Origin: Patulibacter minatonensis DSM 18081
GTDB lineage: Bacteria; Actinomycetota; Thermoleophilia; Solirubrobacterales; Solirubrobacteraceae
Reading direction: 5' to 3'
Length of the DNA: 64,000 bases
NCBI RefSeq assembly: GCF_000519325.1
Contig: NZ_KI912613.1
Location: forward strand, 4,173,859-4,237,858
Below the pieces are notes generated by a model. The model was not told the DNA's origin. It was given only the letters and a program-made list of their open reading frames with translations, and made no database searches. Numbering within the stretch: the first letter of the stretch is position 1; every line of letters starts with the position of its first letter. A program made the translations under genes and the position numbers. Positions 7,750-18,207 of this stretch are shown here, piece after piece.

Positions 7750-8766
7750 TCAGTCCTTCTCGAGGTCGATGGTGATCTTGCCGAAGTGCTTGCCGGCCAC
7801 GAGGTGGCCGAGTGCGTCACCGATCTCGGAGAACGCGAACGACCGGTCGATGACGGGCTTGACGTCGACGGTCGAGAGGAACTCGACGAACTGCTCCTGG
7901 TGCGCATGGCTCGCACAGGCGAGGGGCCGGAGCCGCTGCTGCTTGTACATCAGGGCGGGGAGGAAGATCGTGGCGTCCATGCCCGTCAGGAGTCCGACGA
8001 GCACGATGTGGCCGCCGTAGCGGCAGGCCGCGATCGACTGCCCGATCGTGTCCGGCCCGCCGACCTCGACGACGAGGTCCACGCCCCCCTCGGTCAGGTC
8101 CCGGACGGTGTCGCCCCAGGTCTCGTCGGTGCGGTAGTTGACGACGTGGTCGGCACCGAGGTCGCGCAGCTTCTGCGCCTTCTCGTCCGACGACGTCGTC
8201 GCGTAGACGGTCGCGCCGGTGGCCTTCGCGAACTGGAGCGCGAAGATCGACACGCCGCCACTGCCCTGCACCAGCACCGACTGCCCGGGCTGGAGGTCCG
8301 CGATGTCGTAGAGCGCCCGCCAGGCGCTGACCCCGGCGCACGGGAGCGTCGCCGCCTCCTGGAAGGACCAGCCCTCGGGCATGCGCGTCACCCACCCCTC
8401 GGGCAGGACGCTCACCTCGGCCGCGCACCCGTCCACGGAGTCGCCGAGGACCCGCGTGGTCGTCTCGAGGGTGGGCTCGCCGTCGATCCAGTCCGGGAAG
8501 AACGTGCTCATCACGTGGTCGCCGGGCTTCCAGGCCGTGACGCCGTCACCGACCTCCAGGACCTCGCCGGCGCCGTCGGACACTGGGATGCGCCCGCCGT
8601 CCGCCGGCATCAGGCCCGCGGCGACGGCGTAGTCGTGGAAGTTCAGGGACAGCGCGCGCCAGCGGACCTTGATCTGTCCGGGCCCGACCGACGGCTCCTC
8701 GCCGGTCTCGACGACGAGGGACTCGAGTGTCGGCGGTGCGCCGACGCGCGCAATGGCGACGGTCAT
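7750..8766 (-). CDS. Medium-chain dehydrogenase/quinone oxidoreductase family protein
   Basis: The 338-residue protein has the MDR layout: N-terminal GroES-like domain (SLNFHDYAVAAGLMP, then GEVLEVGDGVTAWKPGDHV), and a Rossmann domain with VLVQGSGGVSIFALQFAKATGA. The usual catalytic-zinc Cys of alcohol dehydrogenases is replaced by the N-F-H-D segment of the quinone oxidoreductase branch, so I expect a zinc-independent enoyl or quinone reductase rather than an alcohol dehydrogenase. It lies between two SDR genes in the atu-like operon, where an enoyl-CoA or enone reduction step would make sense (inference). Confidence 0.85.
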   Translation of the reverse strand: MTVAIARVGAPPTLESLVVETGEEPSVGPGQIKVRWRALSLNFHDYAVAAGLMPADGGRIPVSDGAGEVLEVGDGVTAWKPGDHVMSTFFPDWIDGEPTLETTTRVLGDSVDGCAAEVSVLPEGWVTRMPEGWSFQEAATLPCAGVSAWRALYDIADLQPGQSVLVQGSGGVSIFALQFAKATGATVYATTSSDEKAQKLRDLGADHVVNYRTDETWGDTVRDLTEGGVDLVVEVGGPDTIGQSIAACRYGGHIVLVGLLTGMDATIFLPALMYKQQRLRPLACASHAHQEQFVEFLSTVDVKPVIDRSFAFSEIGDALGHLVAGKHFGKITIDLEKD

Positions 8767-8874
8767 CAGATGCGCCTCGATCCGGTCCGCGGAGTGCGAT
8801 GAACGACCGCGCGCCGGTGCTCGTCTGCGGTGTGGTGCTGCATGGGTGCTCCCTCTCGTGGTGCTTCGTGACGC

Positions 8875-9633
8875 TCAGTGCGCGCTGTACCCGCCGTCGA
8901 CCGGGATCGACGCGCCCGTGACGAACGACGAGCGGTCCGACCCCAGCCAGACCACGGCGTCGGCGATCTCGCGGGACTCCCCGATGCGGCCGATCAGGTG
9001 CTTCGGGGTCAGGCTCTCGATGAAGCCCGGGTGCAGGCGCCCCGCCTCCTCGACCATCGGGGTGTTGATGACGCCGGGACAGACCGCGTTGACGCGGATC
9101 CCCCGGGACGAGTAGTCGTTGGCCGCCGCCTTCGTCAGCCCGATCACCCCGTGCTTCGAGGTGATGTACGCGCTCTGCTGCGTGAGCGACATCAGACCGG
9201 CCACGGAGGCGCAGTTGATGATCGATCCCCCGCCCTGGGCCAGCATCTGCGGGAGCTGGGCCTTCATGCTCAGGAAGACGCCGATGAGGTTGACCGCGAT
9301 CACGCGCTCGAAGCGCTCGACCGGCATGTCGGCGACGTCGAGGCCACCGTCGTCGATGCCCGCGTTGTTGAACGCGACGTCGAGGCGTCCGAACGCCTCG
9401 ACCGCCGCCGCGACCGCCCGCTCGTTCGAGGCCAGGTCGGTGACGTCGTTCTGCACGAAGATCGCGTCGCCGCCGGCACCGAGCTCGTCGAGCGTCGCGC
9501 GGCCCGTCTCCTCCGACAGCTCCGAGACGACGACGCGGGCGCCGTCCTCGAGCAGCGCGCGCACCGTCACCCGCCCGATGCCGCCGCCGGCGCCCGTCAC
9601 GATCGCGACCTTGCCGTCCAACAATCCTGTCAT
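8875..9633 (-). CDS. SDR-family oxidoreductase
   Basis: A 252-residue classical SDR with TGAGGGIGRV (cofactor loop), NNAGID, the catalytic YITSKHGVIG and VNAVCPGVINTPM. It is encoded between the thiolase and the MDR gene on the same strand. In atu-type clusters two SDRs (AtuB, AtuG) accompany the geranyl-CoA carboxylase; this gene and the one at 6985 are the positional equivalents, although SDR substrate cannot be predicted. A 108-bp gap to the MDR gene and a hairpin near the thiolase stop suggest expression may be adjusted here. Confidence 0.9.
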   Translation of the reverse strand: MTGLLDGKVAIVTGAGGGIGRVTVRALLEDGARVVVSELSEETGRATLDELGAGGDAIFVQNDVTDLASNERAVAAAVEAFGRLDVAFNNAGIDDGGLDVADMPVERFERVIAVNLIGVFLSMKAQLPQMLAQGGGSIINCASVAGLMSLTQQSAYITSKHGVIGLTKAAANDYSSRGIRVNAVCPGVINTPMVEEAGRLHPGFIESLTPKHLIGRIGESREIADAVVWLGSDRSSFVTGASIPVDGGYSAH

Positions 9634-9715
9634 CGCTGTTCCCTTCGCCTGGTGGTGGTGATTCGGTGAGCGCGCCCGTGCATCCGCACCTGCGCAGGGC
9701 CCGGTGGCCCCGCGA

Positions 9716-9736
9716 AGGGCCGGGCCGCTCGGCCCT
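9716..9736 (-). terminator. hairpin at the thiolase stop codon
   Basis: AGGGCCG (9716-9722) and CGGCCCT (9730-9736) form a 7-bp stem with a 7-nt loop directly at the end of the thiolase gene. No U-tract follows. It may be a weak attenuator within the operon or an RNA-stability element. Confidence 0.3.
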
Positions 9737-10887
9737 CAGATACGTTCGATGAGCGCAGCCATGCCCAGGCCGCCGGCGACGCACATCGACTCGATGCCGT
9801 AGCGGCCGTCTTTGGCCTCCAGGCCGTTGATCAACGTCGTCATGATGCGCGCGCCGGTCATGCCGAAGGGGTGGCCGAGGGCGATCGCGCCGCCGAACGG
9901 GTTGAGCTGCTCCGCGTCGATCCCCAGCTCGTCCATGCACGGCACGATCTGCGCGGCGAACGCCTCGTTGATCTCGACGATGTCGACGTCCTCGATCTTC
10001 ATGCCGGTGGCTGCGAGGAGCTTCTGGATCGCGGGGATCGGGCCGACGCCCATGATTTCCGGACGCAGCGCCGCGACCGACGTCGCGATGATCCGCGCGC
10101 GCGGCGTCAGACCGAGCTTCTCGGCCTTCTCGGCGCTCATGATCAGCGTCGCCGCCGCACCGTCGTTCAACGGGCACGCGTTGCCCGCCGTGACCGTGCC
10201 GTTCTCCGGGTCGAACACCGGCTTCAGACCCGCGAGCTTCTCGACCGTCGTCCCCGGACGCGGCCCGTCGTCCTGCGAGACGACCGTGCCGTCCTCCAGG
10301 GTGAACGGCACGATCTCCTTCTCGAAGTGCCCCGAGTCCCGCGCCGCGACCGCACGCTGCTGGCTCTTCGCCGCCCACGCGTCCTGCGCCTCGCGGGAGA
10401 CCTTCCACTGCTTCGCGACGTTCTCCGCCGTCAGGCCCATCGGGATGTACACGTCGCAGAGCGCGCCGTCGGAGCCGTCCAGCTTCGGGTTCCGCTCCCA
10501 CGGCGTCTCGGTCTGGTACCGCGAGACGGCTTCGACGCCGGCGGCGATGAACTGCTCGCCCTCCCCCGCCCTGATCGCATGGAACGCGGTGCGGATCGTG
10601 TGCAACGACGACGCACAGAACCGGTTCGTCGTCGCACCCGGAACCTCGAACGGCAGCCCCGCCAACAGCGACGCCGTCCGCGCGATGTTCTGGCCATGCT
10701 CACCGTCGCCGGCCGCCGCACCCATCAGAACGTCGACGGTCTCCGCGAAGTCCACCCCCGGGTTGCGCTCGATCAGCGCCCGGATCGGCGCTGCCGCCAG
10801 CTCGTCCGCGCGGACGTCCTTCAGCGACCCCTTCACCGCACGCCCGATGGGCGTACGGACGGCATCGACGATCACAGCTTCAGGCAC
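9736..10887 (-). CDS. Acetyl-CoA acyltransferase (thiolase)
   Basis: A full-length 383-residue thiolase. The nucleophilic Cys91 lies in TTNRFCASSLHTI, the catalytic His in ALGHPFGMTGAR, and the second Cys in the C-terminal CVAGGLGMAA. Known thiolases of this size cleave 3-ketoacyl-CoA with CoA or run the reverse condensation. It starts at GTG 10887 after GAGGAG. It lies between the nitronate-monooxygenase-like gene and an SDR, giving the operon a complete hydration, oxidation and cleavage set. It could also cleave beta-ketoacyl-CoA formed by the Hyu/ligase arm, which lacks its own thiolase (inference). Confidence 0.95.
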   Translation of the reverse strand: MPEAVIVDAVRTPIGRAVKGSLKDVRADELAAAPIRALIERNPGVDFAETVDVLMGAAAGDGEHGQNIARTASLLAGLPFEVPGATTNRFCASSLHTIRTAFHAIRAGEGEQFIAAGVEAVSRYQTETPWERNPKLDGSDGALCDVYIPMGLTAENVAKQWKVSREAQDAWAAKSQQRAVAARDSGHFEKEIVPFTLEDGTVVSQDDGPRPGTTVEKLAGLKPVFDPENGTVTAGNACPLNDGAAATLIMSAEKAEKLGLTPRARIIATSVAALRPEIMGVGPIPAIQKLLAATGMKIEDVDIVEINEAFAAQIVPCMDELGIDAEQLNPFGGAIALGHPFGMTGARIMTTLINGLEAKDGRYGIESMCVAGGLGMAALIERI

Positions 10888-10949
10888 GGTGCTCTCCTCG
10901 TGGTCGGCGCCGGAGCGATGTCCCCGGCGCCGTCAGTGTCGGTGTCGAT

Positions 10950-11954
10950 CTACTGCAGCCCGGCGAGGACCCGCCGGGCGTCGGCCATGACGCCGGGCAC
11001 GTACTCGGCGACGTGGATCAGATCCTTGATGCCGGAGGCCACCTGGCCCATCGGCAGGATGCCGCCGTCGATGTCGCCGTCGCGCTGCGCGGAGATCAGG
11101 CGCTGGTCCTTCCACTGCGTGACCGCGTCGACGTCCGCGAACGCACCGGTCTCCTCGAGCTCGGCGAGCTCGGCGAGCCCCGGCGTGCGGAGGGCCCGCG
11201 ACGGCCCGTAGACGGCCTTGAAGACGACGTCGTCGCCCTCACCCGCCTCGACGACGGCTTTCGCGTAGGCCTCGTTCCAGTCCGGGTTGTCGTGGCTGGC
11301 GACGAAGCGCGTGCCCATCGCCACCGCGTCGGCGCCGAGGGCGAACGCCGCGGCGACCGTCCGGCCGTCGCGGATGCCGCCGGCCAGCACGACCGGGATG
11401 TCGACCGCCTCGGTGACGTTCGGGCCGAGGACGATCGTGTGGACGGGACGCGAGTGGGTGTGGCCCCCCGCCTCGTAGCCCGACGCGATGATCGCGTCGA
11501 CGCCGTCGGATTGCGCGCGGAGCGCCTGCCGGGTGCCACCGACCTTGTGCAGGTGGACGAGCCCGCTGCCCTCGATGATCGGCCGGACCACCGACGGCGC
11601 ACCCGCGGAGGTCGTGATGACCTTCAGCCGCTTCGCGATCTCCGGATCGGCGCGGGCGTCGACGACGGCCTGCACGTAGGCCGCGCTGAACGGCAGGACC
11701 TTGCCCGACGAGTCCGCACCGACCGGCACGTTCACGGCGAACGGCTTGTCGGTCATGGTGCAGGCTTCCTCGATGTACCCGCGCAGCACGCGGGCCCCGT
11801 CGAGGTCGGTCATGCCCGGCATGCTCACCGTACCGAGGCCGCCGGCGTTCGAGACCGCGGCGGCCAGGTGCACGAGCCGGTACGGCCCGAGCCCCTCCTG
11901 GACGACGGGATGCTCGATGCCGACGAGCTCGGTGAAGCGGGTGCTCAGGCTCAC
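10950..11954 (-). CDS. Nitronate monooxygenase-like FMN protein
   Basis: The 334-residue TIM-barrel protein matches the 2-nitropropane dioxygenase family: an N-terminal HPVVQEGLGPYRLVHLAAAVSNAGGLGTV, then the catalytic-His loop GYEAGGHTHSR and PVVLAGGIRDGRTVAAAFALGADAVAMGTRF for FMN phosphate binding. GTG at 11954 overlaps the hydratase stop as GTGA, so the two are translationally coupled; the longer open frame upstream is the hydratase in another frame. Nitro compounds are not otherwise hinted at. Family members in acyl-CoA operons may act on other activated substrates, so the nitronate role is uncertain here. Confidence 0.85.
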   Translation of the reverse strand: MSLSTRFTELVGIEHPVVQEGLGPYRLVHLAAAVSNAGGLGTVSMPGMTDLDGARVLRGYIEEACTMTDKPFAVNVPVGADSSGKVLPFSAAYVQAVVDARADPEIAKRLKVITTSAGAPSVVRPIIEGSGLVHLHKVGGTRQALRAQSDGVDAIIASGYEAGGHTHSRPVHTIVLGPNVTEAVDIPVVLAGGIRDGRTVAAAFALGADAVAMGTRFVASHDNPDWNEAYAKAVVEAGEGDDVVFKAVYGPSRALRTPGLAELAELEETGAFADVDAVTQWKDQRLISAQRDGDIDGGILPMGQVASGIKDLIHVAEYVPGVMADARRVLAGLQ

Positions 11955-12715
11955 GACGCGGTCCACTTCGGGGCGCGCTTCTCGCGGAACGCCAGCGGCC
12001 CCTCCTGGGCGTCGTCGGAGAGGTAGACGTGCTCCCAGAGCTCGTCGGCCGCCTCGTAGCCCTCCATCAGCCCGAGCGACGCGGACTGGTAGACCATCTT
12101 CTTGCCGGCGCGAACGGACAGCGGGGCGTTCTTGGCGATCGCCTTGGCCATCTCCTCGGCCGCGTCCAGCAGCTCGGCGTGCGGGACGACCCGGTTGACC
12201 AGGCCCACCTGGTAGGCCCGCTCGCACGAGATCGGCTGCGCCGTGGTCAGGAGCTCGAGCGCGACGCGCGGCCCGACGATCCACGCCAGCGGCGACGCCC
12301 ACGGGGCCCCGCGGCCGACCTTCGGCTCGGAGATCGCGTACGTCGCATGGTCGGCGGAGATCACGAGGTCGCACATCTGCGCGATCCGGAACCCGCCCGC
12401 GAACGCGTGGCCGTTGACGGCGGCGATCGTCGGCTTGTCGGTCTTCAGGTCGGTGATGAAGTCCAGGAACAGGTTCTTCGGCGGGACGCCCATCTTGTCC
12501 TGGGACATCTCCTTCAGGTCCGCCCCGGCGCAGAACGCCTTGTCCCCGGCTCCCGTGACGACGAGGACCGCCGCGTCGTCGTCCGCCGCGAACGACTCGG
12601 CGGCGTCGCGGAACGCGTCACGCATCGCCTTGTTCAGCGCGTTGCGGGCCTCCGGGCGATCGATGGTGAGCCACGCGATCCCGTCGCGGACCTCGTACTT
12701 GATGTGTTCGGACAC
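11951..12715 (-). CDS. Enoyl-CoA hydratase/isomerase family protein, first catalytic Glu replaced
   Basis: A crotonase-fold protein of 254 residues: AWLTIDRPEARNALNKAM, GDKAFCAGADLKEM (oxyanion-hole strand) and VNGHAFAGGFRIAQMCDLVIS. In hydratases the G-G-x-E-L segment provides the first catalytic Glu; here the place reads GGFRI, with Arg. The second Glu seems kept in AISEPKVG. The enzyme may therefore be an isomerase, hydrolase or specialised hydratase, as seen for divergent AtuE-like members (inference). GTG at 12715 follows GAGGAG. It lies directly after the carboxyltransferase gene, the order expected for hydration of a carboxylated enoyl-CoA. Confidence 0.88.
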   Translation of the reverse strand: MSEHIKYEVRDGIAWLTIDRPEARNALNKAMRDAFRDAAESFAADDDAAVLVVTGAGDKAFCAGADLKEMSQDKMGVPPKNLFLDFITDLKTDKPTIAAVNGHAFAGGFRIAQMCDLVISADHATYAISEPKVGRGAPWASPLAWIVGPRVALELLTTAQPISCERAYQVGLVNRVVPHAELLDAAEEMAKAIAKNAPLSVRAGKKMVYQSASLGLMEGYEAADELWEHVYLSDDAQEGPLAFREKRAPKWTAS

Positions 12716-12735
12716 GTGTTGCTCCTCTTCGGGGA

Positions 12736-14337
12736 TCAGATGCGCAGCACGCCACCGGGCGTGCGGGTGATGGGTGCGTTCAGGGCGGCCTCGAACGCCA
12801 GGCCGAGGACGGCGCGCGTGTCGGTCGGGTCGATGAGCCCGTCGTCGCGCAGCTCGGAGGTCAGGTGGTACGGGTGCGACGTGCGCTCGAAGTAGTCGCC
12901 GACGTCGTCCCGGATCCGCGCGACCTCCTCGTCGGTCGGCTCGCGCTGCTCCTCGCGCTTGAGGTTCGCGATGCGGACCTGCGTCAGCACGTTGACCGCC
13001 TGCTCGGCACCCATGATCGACGACCGGGAGTTGGGCCACGCGAAGACGAACCGCGGGTCCCAGGCCGGGCCGGCCATCGCATAGTTGCCCGCACCCTGCG
13101 AGGCGTTGACGTAGACCGAGATCTTCGGCACCGTCACGTTCGCCTGGACCATGAGCATCTTCGCGCCGTTCTTCGTGATGCCGCCCCGCTCGTACTCCAG
13201 GCCGACCATGAAGCCGGTGATGTTGTGCAGGAACAGCAGCGGCACGCCGTCGCGGTCGCAGAGCTGCATGAACTGCGACGCCTTGTTGGCGGCCTCGGAG
13301 AACAGCACCCCGTTGTTGCCGAGGATCCCGATCTTCATGCCCATGAGGTAGGCCCAGCCGGTCACCATCGTGTCGCCGTAGTCCGGCTTGAACTCCACGA
13401 AGCGCGAACCGTCGACGATGCGGGCGATGACTTCGCGGACGTCGAACTGCTTCTTGATGTCGTCCGGGACGATCCCGTAGAGCTCGTCGGGGTCGTAGAA
13501 CGGCTCCTCGATCTCGCGCCGGTCGACGTCGGTCTTGGTCTGCTTGGGCCAGGTGCCGACGATCTCGCGGCAGAGCGCGAGGCCCTCACGTTCGTCGTCG
13601 ACCGCATAGTCGGAGGTGCCGGAGACCCCGGCGTGCATGTCGGCGCCGCCGAGCTCCTCGTTCGTGACGTCCTCGCCCGTGGCGGCCTTCACCAACGGCG
13701 GGCCGGCGAGGAAGACGAAGCCGGTGTCACGGACGATGATCGACTGGTCGCACAGCGTGGGCAGGTACGCCCCGCCGGCGGTGGCCGGTCCGAGCGTGAG
13801 CGCCAGGGTCGGGATGCCTTCAGCGCTCAGGCGGCAGAGGCTGTAGTAGATGTGGCCGCCGGCCGCGTAGATCTCATCGCCCAGCGGCAGGAACGCGCCG
13901 CCGGAGTCGACGAGGTTGAGCACCGGCAGGCGGTTTCTCAGGGCGATCTTCAGCGCGCGGACGATCTTGTGGACCGACAGCGGGTACCACGAGCCGCCCT
14001 TCAGCGACGAGTCGCCGGCGGTGATCATGACCTCACGGCCGTTGATGATCCCGATCCCCGTCACGACGAGCCCCTGCGGGGCGTCGCCGTTGTACGCATC
14101 CATGGCGGCGAGCGGGGAGAGCTCCAGGAAGGGCGTCCCGGGGTCCAGGAGCAGCTCCAACCGCTGGCGGACCGTGAGCTTGCCGCGCTCCTCGAGGCGC
14201 TTCAGCGACCGCTCGGGGCGGTCGTACCGCGCAGCGTCCAGATGCTTCTTCAGGTCGGCGGCGAGGCCCAGGTTGGCCTCGCGGTTCGTCCGGAACTGGT
14301 CGGACGTTGTGTCGACGTTCGACACCAGGCGTCGCAT
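12736..14337 (-). CDS. Acyl-CoA carboxylase carboxyltransferase (beta) subunit
   Basis: The 533-residue protein is a complete carboxyltransferase with both crotonase-like halves. The N-half has RLEERGKLTVRQRLELLLDPGTPFLEL; the central HAGVSGTSDYAVDDE is typical of methylcrotonyl/geranyl-CoA carboxylases. The C-half has NNITGFMVGLEYERGGITKNGAKM and QGAGNYAMAGPAWDPRF, where AGNYAM closely follows the MccB/AtuC pattern and differs from propionyl-CoA carboxylase. It transfers CO2 from carboxybiotin to a branched enoyl-CoA. The ATG shares one base with the stop of the biotin-carrier gene (TGATG). Confidence 0.93.
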   Translation of the reverse strand: MRRLVSNVDTTSDQFRTNREANLGLAADLKKHLDAARYDRPERSLKRLEERGKLTVRQRLELLLDPGTPFLELSPLAAMDAYNGDAPQGLVVTGIGIINGREVMITAGDSSLKGGSWYPLSVHKIVRALKIALRNRLPVLNLVDSGGAFLPLGDEIYAAGGHIYYSLCRLSAEGIPTLALTLGPATAGGAYLPTLCDQSIIVRDTGFVFLAGPPLVKAATGEDVTNEELGGADMHAGVSGTSDYAVDDEREGLALCREIVGTWPKQTKTDVDRREIEEPFYDPDELYGIVPDDIKKQFDVREVIARIVDGSRFVEFKPDYGDTMVTGWAYLMGMKIGILGNNGVLFSEAANKASQFMQLCDRDGVPLLFLHNITGFMVGLEYERGGITKNGAKMLMVQANVTVPKISVYVNASQGAGNYAMAGPAWDPRFVFAWPNSRSSIMGAEQAVNVLTQVRIANLKREEQREPTDEEVARIRDDVGDYFERTSHPYHLTSELRDDGLIDPTDTRAVLGLAFEAALNAPITRTPGGVLRI

Positions 14338-14839
14338 CAGGCGATCTCCTCTTCCTCTGCGGCTTCTTCGTCTTCTGCGACGAGCGAGACCAGGGCGGCG
14401 CCCTTCTCGAACGACTCGCCGACCTGCAGGTGCACGCGCTCGACGACGCCCGCGCGCGAAGCGGTGATCTCGCTCTGCATCTTCATGCTCTCGATGACGA
14501 GGAGCACCTGGCGGTCCTGGACCTCGTCGCCGTCGGCGACGCTCACGGTCACGACCGTCCCGGGGGTGGGTGCGACGACGGTGTCCTCGCCCCCGGCCTC
14601 GCGCGCCTTGCGCTCCTCCGGGTCGACGACCGGGACGGCGTGCGCCCGGCCGAAGGCGTGCACGTAGACCGTGTCGCCGTCGACGACGTACCAGATCCGT
14701 TCGCTGCGGTCGCCGACCTGCAGGTCGGCGCCGGCGGGTCCGTCCCGCAGCGCGGCGTCCTGCGCGACGCCGTCGATCCAGACCGTTGCGCTGCCATCCG
14801 CCTTGCGGACGACCTGGATCTCGTTCTCACCGATGCGGA

Positions 14840-14843
<4 letters not shown>
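14337..14843 (-). CDS. Biotin carboxyl carrier protein of the acyl-CoA carboxylase
   Basis: The 168-residue product has a C-terminal biotinyl domain with the biotin-accepting lysine in VIESMKMQSEI and the partner strand VVAPTPGTVVTVSVADGDEV. The N-terminal 80 residues contain VWIDGVAQDAAL and HAFGRAHAV, like the BT-domain region that in fused alpha subunits joins biotin carboxylase to carrier. It therefore looks like the C-terminal third of an AtuF/MccA-type subunit encoded as its own gene. ATG 14843 overlaps the biotin carboxylase stop as ATGA. The tail is acidic (EDEEAAEEEEIA). Confidence 0.93.
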
Positions 14844-16305
<1,462 letters not shown>

Positions 16306-16309
<4 letters not shown>

Positions 16310-18105
16310 GCCGGTGCTCCCGGGCCGAGGAGGTCGCTCAGTTCGTGCGGGACGACGACGGGGATCCCGAGCAGCTGCGCGGCGAACGACTTGCCCTGTG
16401 CGTCGTAGCGCAGCGTCGAGGTGCCGCCGGTGCCCCCGAGGACGTCGTCGAGGAGGAAGTTGAACGCCGAGATGCCCGGGAGCTCCCAGGCGTCGATCTT
16501 CTGGCCGCCGAGCAGGTGCTCGAAGGCGGAGGCCACCCGTTCGGTGCTGACCTGCGCGCGGATCAGCTCCACGAACTCGGGGCGTCGCGCGATCAGACCG
16601 ATGTTGGCCTTGTTCCCCTTGTCGCCGCTGCGCCCGTACGCGATCCGCCGCAGCGGGACGACGGTGCCGCGCGTCGGCTTCTCGGGCGGTCCGCTCGCGG
16701 TCGTCGGAGACGGCTCGGGACGGTCGACCTCGCCCGGCGCGACGTCGATCGACGTCGACTGGTCGCCCACCACGACGGTCACCGGGACCGCGGCCTTGCT
16801 CGTCAGCAGGTGGTAGACCGCGAACACCGGGGCGACACGCGGACGACCGGCATAGGCACCGGACATGCCCATCGCGACGAGGGCGATGGCCGCGGACTCG
16901 CGGGCGAACACCTCGAGCGCCGGCTTCTCCTTGTGCCGCAGACCGACCTTCAGGACGGCCTCGCCGACGTCTGCGGTGGCGTAGCTGCCGCCGATCAGGT
17001 CGCCCCCGCCGACGACCTCGATCGAGACGTGACTCAGCGGCTCGAGGCCGGCCTCGGCGTTCAGCCGCTCCGTCCGGCTCACCATCGCCTCGCCGGCGCG
17101 CCGGGCGCGGGCCGCGGCGTCGAGACCGGCGAACATCCACGTGGCCATCACGCGGTAGCCGTCGTTGTACGTCGCCGTGACCTTGTAGGTCGTCGTCGGC
17201 GGGGTGCCCTTCGCCCCCGAGACGGCGACGCGGTCCGGGCCGGCCTGCTCGAGGGAGATGTTCCGCCAGTCGCAGACGACGTCCGGGGTGATGTAGTTCC
17301 CGGGGTCGCCGATCTCGTAGACGACCTGCTCGCCGACGGTGGCGGGTGTCACGAGCCCGCCGGTCCCCTCCGGCTTCGTGATGATCGCGGTGCCGTCGGC
17401 CTTGATCTCCGCCACGGGGTAGCCCATGTCGTCCCAGCCCGGGACGGCCCACCAGTCGGTGTGGAGGCCGCCCATTCCCTGGGGTCCGCACTCGACGAGG
17501 TGCCCGACGAGCGTGCCGCCGGAGAGCAGGTCGTAGTCGGTGGCCGTCCACCCGAACTCGTGGATCAACGGGCCGAGAACGACCGCGGCGTCGACGCACC
17601 GGCCGGTCACCACGATGTCGGCACCGTCGGCGAGCGCGCGCGCGATCGGGAACGCCCCCAGGTAGGCGTTCATCGACGAGAGCTCGGCGGGGATCTCCTC
17701 GTCGGTGAAGAGGTCGCGCGGGTGGTCGGCGAGGAACCGCTCCTTCTCCGGCAGCAGGTCGTCGCCGTGGACGGCCGCGACGCGGAGCCCGGCGCCGGCC
17801 TCGTCGACCGCGGCCTGCAGCGCCGTCGCCATCGCCACGGCGTTCAGCGCTCCGGCGTTCGTCACGACCTTGATGCCGCGCTCTGCGATCGTCGGCAGGA
17901 GCTCGGTCAGGGCGGACACGGCGTCACCGACGAACCCGGCCTCCGGGTCCTTCGCGCGCGCTCGTGCGAGGAGCGCCATCGTCACCTCGGCGAGGTGATC
18001 GCCAACGAGGTAGTCGATGTCTGGGACCTGCAGGACCTGCCGCGCCGCATGCGGTGTGTCCCCCCAGAACGCTGCCCAACTACCGATCCGAACCTGACTC
18101 TTCAC
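16306..18105 (-). CDS. AtuA-like DUF1446 family protein
   Basis: The 599-residue protein has the two-part architecture of the acyclic-terpene utilisation AtuA family: DUF1446 (about residues 5-450, with GSWAAFWGDTP, DYLVGDHLAEVTMALLA, VVTGRCVDAAVVLGPLIHEFGW) and a C-terminal ferredoxin-fold domain (about 495-599, with IAYGRSGDKGNKANIG). The biochemical role of AtuA is not settled; it is needed for acyclic terpene growth in Pseudomonas. GTG 18105 follows AGAGGAG; the frame stays open to 18171 but passes the promoter. First gene of the carboxylase operon, under operator site B. Confidence 0.88.
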
Positions 18106-18131
18106 GCGGGTCTCCTCTCGACTCTGAGCGC

Positions 18132-18151
18132 ATGCTACCGGTCGTTTGGTA
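18132..18151 (-). promoter_or_regulatory. promoter and operator (site B) of the atu-like operon
   Basis: TACCGGTCGTTTGGTA (18136-18151) has perfect TACC/GGTA ends and on the other strand reads TACCAAACGACCGGTA, matching sites A and C. Toward the AtuA-like gene it runs into TAGCAT (18137-18132), a TAnnnT -10 box, with a predicted transcript start near 18124 and the GTG at 18105. Confidence 0.6.
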
Positions 18152-18207
18152 CCCGTGGAGATTTCGTGCACGAAGTGAGCGCATTCGCCCGCTGGCGCTG
18201 GCGATGG

